Source of the DNA: Epiperipatus broadwayi
Lineage: Eukaryota > Onychophora > Udeonychophora > Euonychophora > Peripatidae
Direction of reading: 5' to 3'
Assembly (NCBI GenBank): GCA_028023455.1
Contig: JAQFVV010000013.1
Span: 2,792,001-2,856,000, forward strand
DNA: 64,000 nt
Below the pieces are notes generated by a model. That model saw only the letters and a program-made list of their open reading frames with translations, was not told where the DNA came from and did not search any database. Numbering within the stretch: position 1 is the first letter of the stretch; each line of letters opens with the position of its first letter. Position numbers and translations under genes: made by a program. Below are positions 61,401 through 64,000 of this stretch, piece by piece.

Positions 61401-64000
61401 TGTTACTTAAACTTCCAAGTCAAAATCTTTAATAAGTTTTTATTCTGAGCTTATATTAAAAATCTCAGATACTGTTTGTTTCCATTTTACATAAATTGAC
61501 ATACAATTCTTAATTTTAGATTTTAAATTATGAATATACTCATCCTTATATTTCATATATTACAATAATAATTAAGACTAATGTATATCATCACTTTAAG
61601 TTTCTCTTATTTTCCATATTCTAACTTACAAAATTTAACATAATAGTACTTAACTTAATTTTTTTATATGTTTTTATTTAACTTATTCTGTTTTTGTTTG
61701 ACTGTCTGCTCATCTAAGAAATTTTGTAATTCAATGGACTCTTCACAGAACTACCATCTATAGAATTATATTTAAACTTTCTTATACAATTAAAAAGTAG
61801 AAAATAAAAAAAATTAAACTTGTGTTTATTCATAAATGGACTAAAAAATAAAAAGTAAATTTTCTTCAGTTTTCACAAGTAAATGCCCAAAAAATTAGGT
61901 TTTTCAATCAATATCATCAGTCTATTCAAAGTGAACATTAGTTGCAGGTATAATTAATTGATTCTTTTGGACATTCTAAACATGAACACCCCATGTTTAC
62001 ATTTGTCAAAGCTGAAGAAAATTTATTTTTTACTTTTAGTGTTTTTAAATTTTTTTAGTACATTTATATGAATAAAAGCATTTTTAAAAACTTATATATA
62101 TATAAATATTATTTTTTAGGTTCAAGTTCAATAATTTCATCTTTCTAGAATCTGAGCTATATTAAATACTCATGATCTCACTCCTTTTTTTAACATTATT
62201 ATATCCACAGTTCAAAGAAGACCTTTCCAAAAGTCCTATAAATAAGAGCAATAAAAAAGAAATCATTATTCATGAGGCATGCCACCTGCAAGATGATGAG
62301 GATTTGTGTTTTTTCATCTTTAATCCTAGTTTTAAAAAGATATCTATTTAATAACCTAAATCTAGTTCTTATTCTATTTCTTATACCAGATTTTAAAAAA
62401 AAAAATGTTTAAATTGGATTCTAAAACCCAACAAATAATTTTACAGTATATCTGTATATAATGTCAGACAAATAAACAGAAAATAAGAAAAATTAAAATA
62501 AAAATAGGATGTAAAATATAAGCAATAAAAAATTGATAAATAATGATAAAAATGAACATAGCAATTTTTCCACTTCATTTATAGCTGCTATTTATCATTT
62601 TTTTAAAAATGACAAAGAAAGATAAAGAATAGTTAGAACTTTTAGAAATAGGATGCAATAAACCTCTATAGTAAAAAAAAAAAAAAACAGTTTAATAAAT
62701 TTAGAAATTTAATGAAATAAATCATTTTTATTACATTTTTAAATCTTCAAAGACTTTATAGATTTTATTCCTTACCTTATTTTAATTGTTGATCATACTT
62801 ATATATAAATAATTCAAAATGATGGGTTTTTTTCTATAATTTTTTTATTTATCAAATTTAAGCATTTTTTTATTATAAACAAATATAGTAAAACTACAAT
62901 GGTGAAAAAATGACAAACACACACAATATATATATACAAGAATTATAGAAGACATGACTTCAAAAAAAAAATTTTTTTTTTTTTATTTAAATGTTAATAA
63001 TGTAATTTTCCAAGTTGAAATGACTGACAATTATAATAAACTACTTAGTTGATATCTGTTTGACAATGAAGATCTAATATTAATTTAACCAAAAAAATTA
63101 AATATTTTAATTTCACAATGCATAATCATGCTAAGAGATTTTCTTCTTATATTTCTATGTATATATTGAAATGATATATTTGTGTACTTAATGGTTAACT
63201 TATTTGTATTATCTTTATTTATTGATTATTTTACAATTAAAAAAAATTAATAATGTTAACTTCTTTTTTTAAAACACTTTATCTAATTGAAATAAACTTA
63301 TTTAATTGCTGCAATAAAAATTTGTTTAAAACAAGCAAACAAAAAATCTGAAATGTTTATTACAAGATAAATTTTACACTGAGATACTTTTGTAGAGAAA
63401 ATTATTTATTTTTATTATTTCATATTGAAACGTTAAAGAAAAATGTTAACTGATATTATAATTTGTTTTAAAAAAACCTAGGAAGTATTAAAATATCTAT
63501 TCAAAGATTTGATTTATTCGTACAAATTCAGAAGTCAAAAATGGAAGAAAAATAGTTTTATCCAATTAATTATCTATGAACATACAAGTTTTGAGTTGAA
63601 GTTTTTGAATGCACATTGTTACACCATTAGAAGAACTTATAGTATATAAAAAAATTTTAATGTAATTTCAAATATTGAAATGCATAACTAAATAAGTTTT
63701 ATTGAAATTTTAAATTTAGTATTACATCTGTTTTGAATCACAAGATTAAAGCAAAGAATAAAATTTAGTAATTTGCCAGACTAAAATGGATGAAATGAAA
63801 GAATATTATAGCCTTAGTAAAATATACTTCTTAGAAAAGAAATTGTTTCTACAATTTTTTTTACTTCAATATTTGACATTCAAGAGAAAAAACTGTCACA
63901 AAAATGACAGATCTACAATTAATTTTTTTTAAAAAAATATTTCTTTTTCTTAATTGTTTATATTTTAAATGAGAGTTTAAAAAATTTTAAAGATGAAAAT
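58458..64000. other. A+T-rich intergenic DNA
   Basis: No gene is supported. A patch at 59690-60260 is of more even composition and contains a duplicated AACATCACTG.TGT.CA block (60070-60125), but has no usable frame. A 73-codon plus frame at 60514-60735 has a hydrophobic start but no recognisable domain. The remainder is A+T-rich with homopolymer and AT runs. Confidence 0.55.

Overview
This is about 64 kb of strongly A+T-rich animal DNA, most likely arthropod and probably insect. The clues are RTE-type endonuclease/reverse-transcriptase elements of the kind common in insects, Gypsy-type LTR elements with 4-bp target-site duplications and a tRNA-Lys-like primer site, tRNA-derived retroposons, a hAT-like MITE and very long ATT microsatellites. 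The species cannot be named from the sequence. I found no convincing host gene, exon, rRNA gene or functional tRNA gene. Every protein-coding signal I recognise belongs to a transposable element, and all of them are broken.

Layout. 0-3.7 kb: a roughly 600-bp pure ATT array, a 5'-truncated L1/Tx1-like non-LTR element on the minus strand, a second ATT array, then a fragment of an LTR family that recurs at 27-35 kb. 3.7-11.7 kb: A+T-rich intergenic DNA with a tRNA-like relic (5.5 kb), small degenerate tandem repeats and a 485-bp hAT-like MITE (8.8-9.3 kb). 11.74-16.30 kb: an old minus-strand Gypsy-like element with LTRs, a tRNA-Lys-like primer site, a purine tract and a coiled-coil gag-like relic. 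16.3-27.45 kb: A+T-rich DNA with two more tRNA-like relics. 27.45-34.83 kb: a plus-strand LTR element with ATAT target duplications and LTRs of 2 kb or more. Its left LTR carries a roughly 100-bp tRNA-derived retroposon with a perfect 13-bp target duplication.

35.87-41.54 kb: a full-length but dead plus-strand RTE element with a 13-bp target duplication. It is split in its endonuclease domain by a second, antisense RTE-type element (36.63-38.97 kb) that is 5'-truncated and carries few lesions. Both end in the same TTGATGATG tail. 43.63-55.26 kb: a minus-strand Gypsy element with 2.34-kb LTRs, a TTAC target duplication, a purine tract, a gag relic and an aspartic-protease relic, but almost no room for reverse transcriptase or integrase. 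It holds a 2.16-kb probable solo LTR (47.48-49.63 kb) at the gag/protease junction and an L1/Tx1-like fragment in its right LTR. 55.30-58.45 kb: a second probable solo LTR of the same family with a roughly 950-bp internal tandem duplication. 58.45-64 kb: A+T-rich DNA with no gene seen.

The window therefore reads as a transposon graveyard in which insertion order can be partly reconstructed from nested target duplications. The most notable pattern is that all three LTR elements keep gag-like sequence but lack most or all of pol, which suggests mobilisation in trans.
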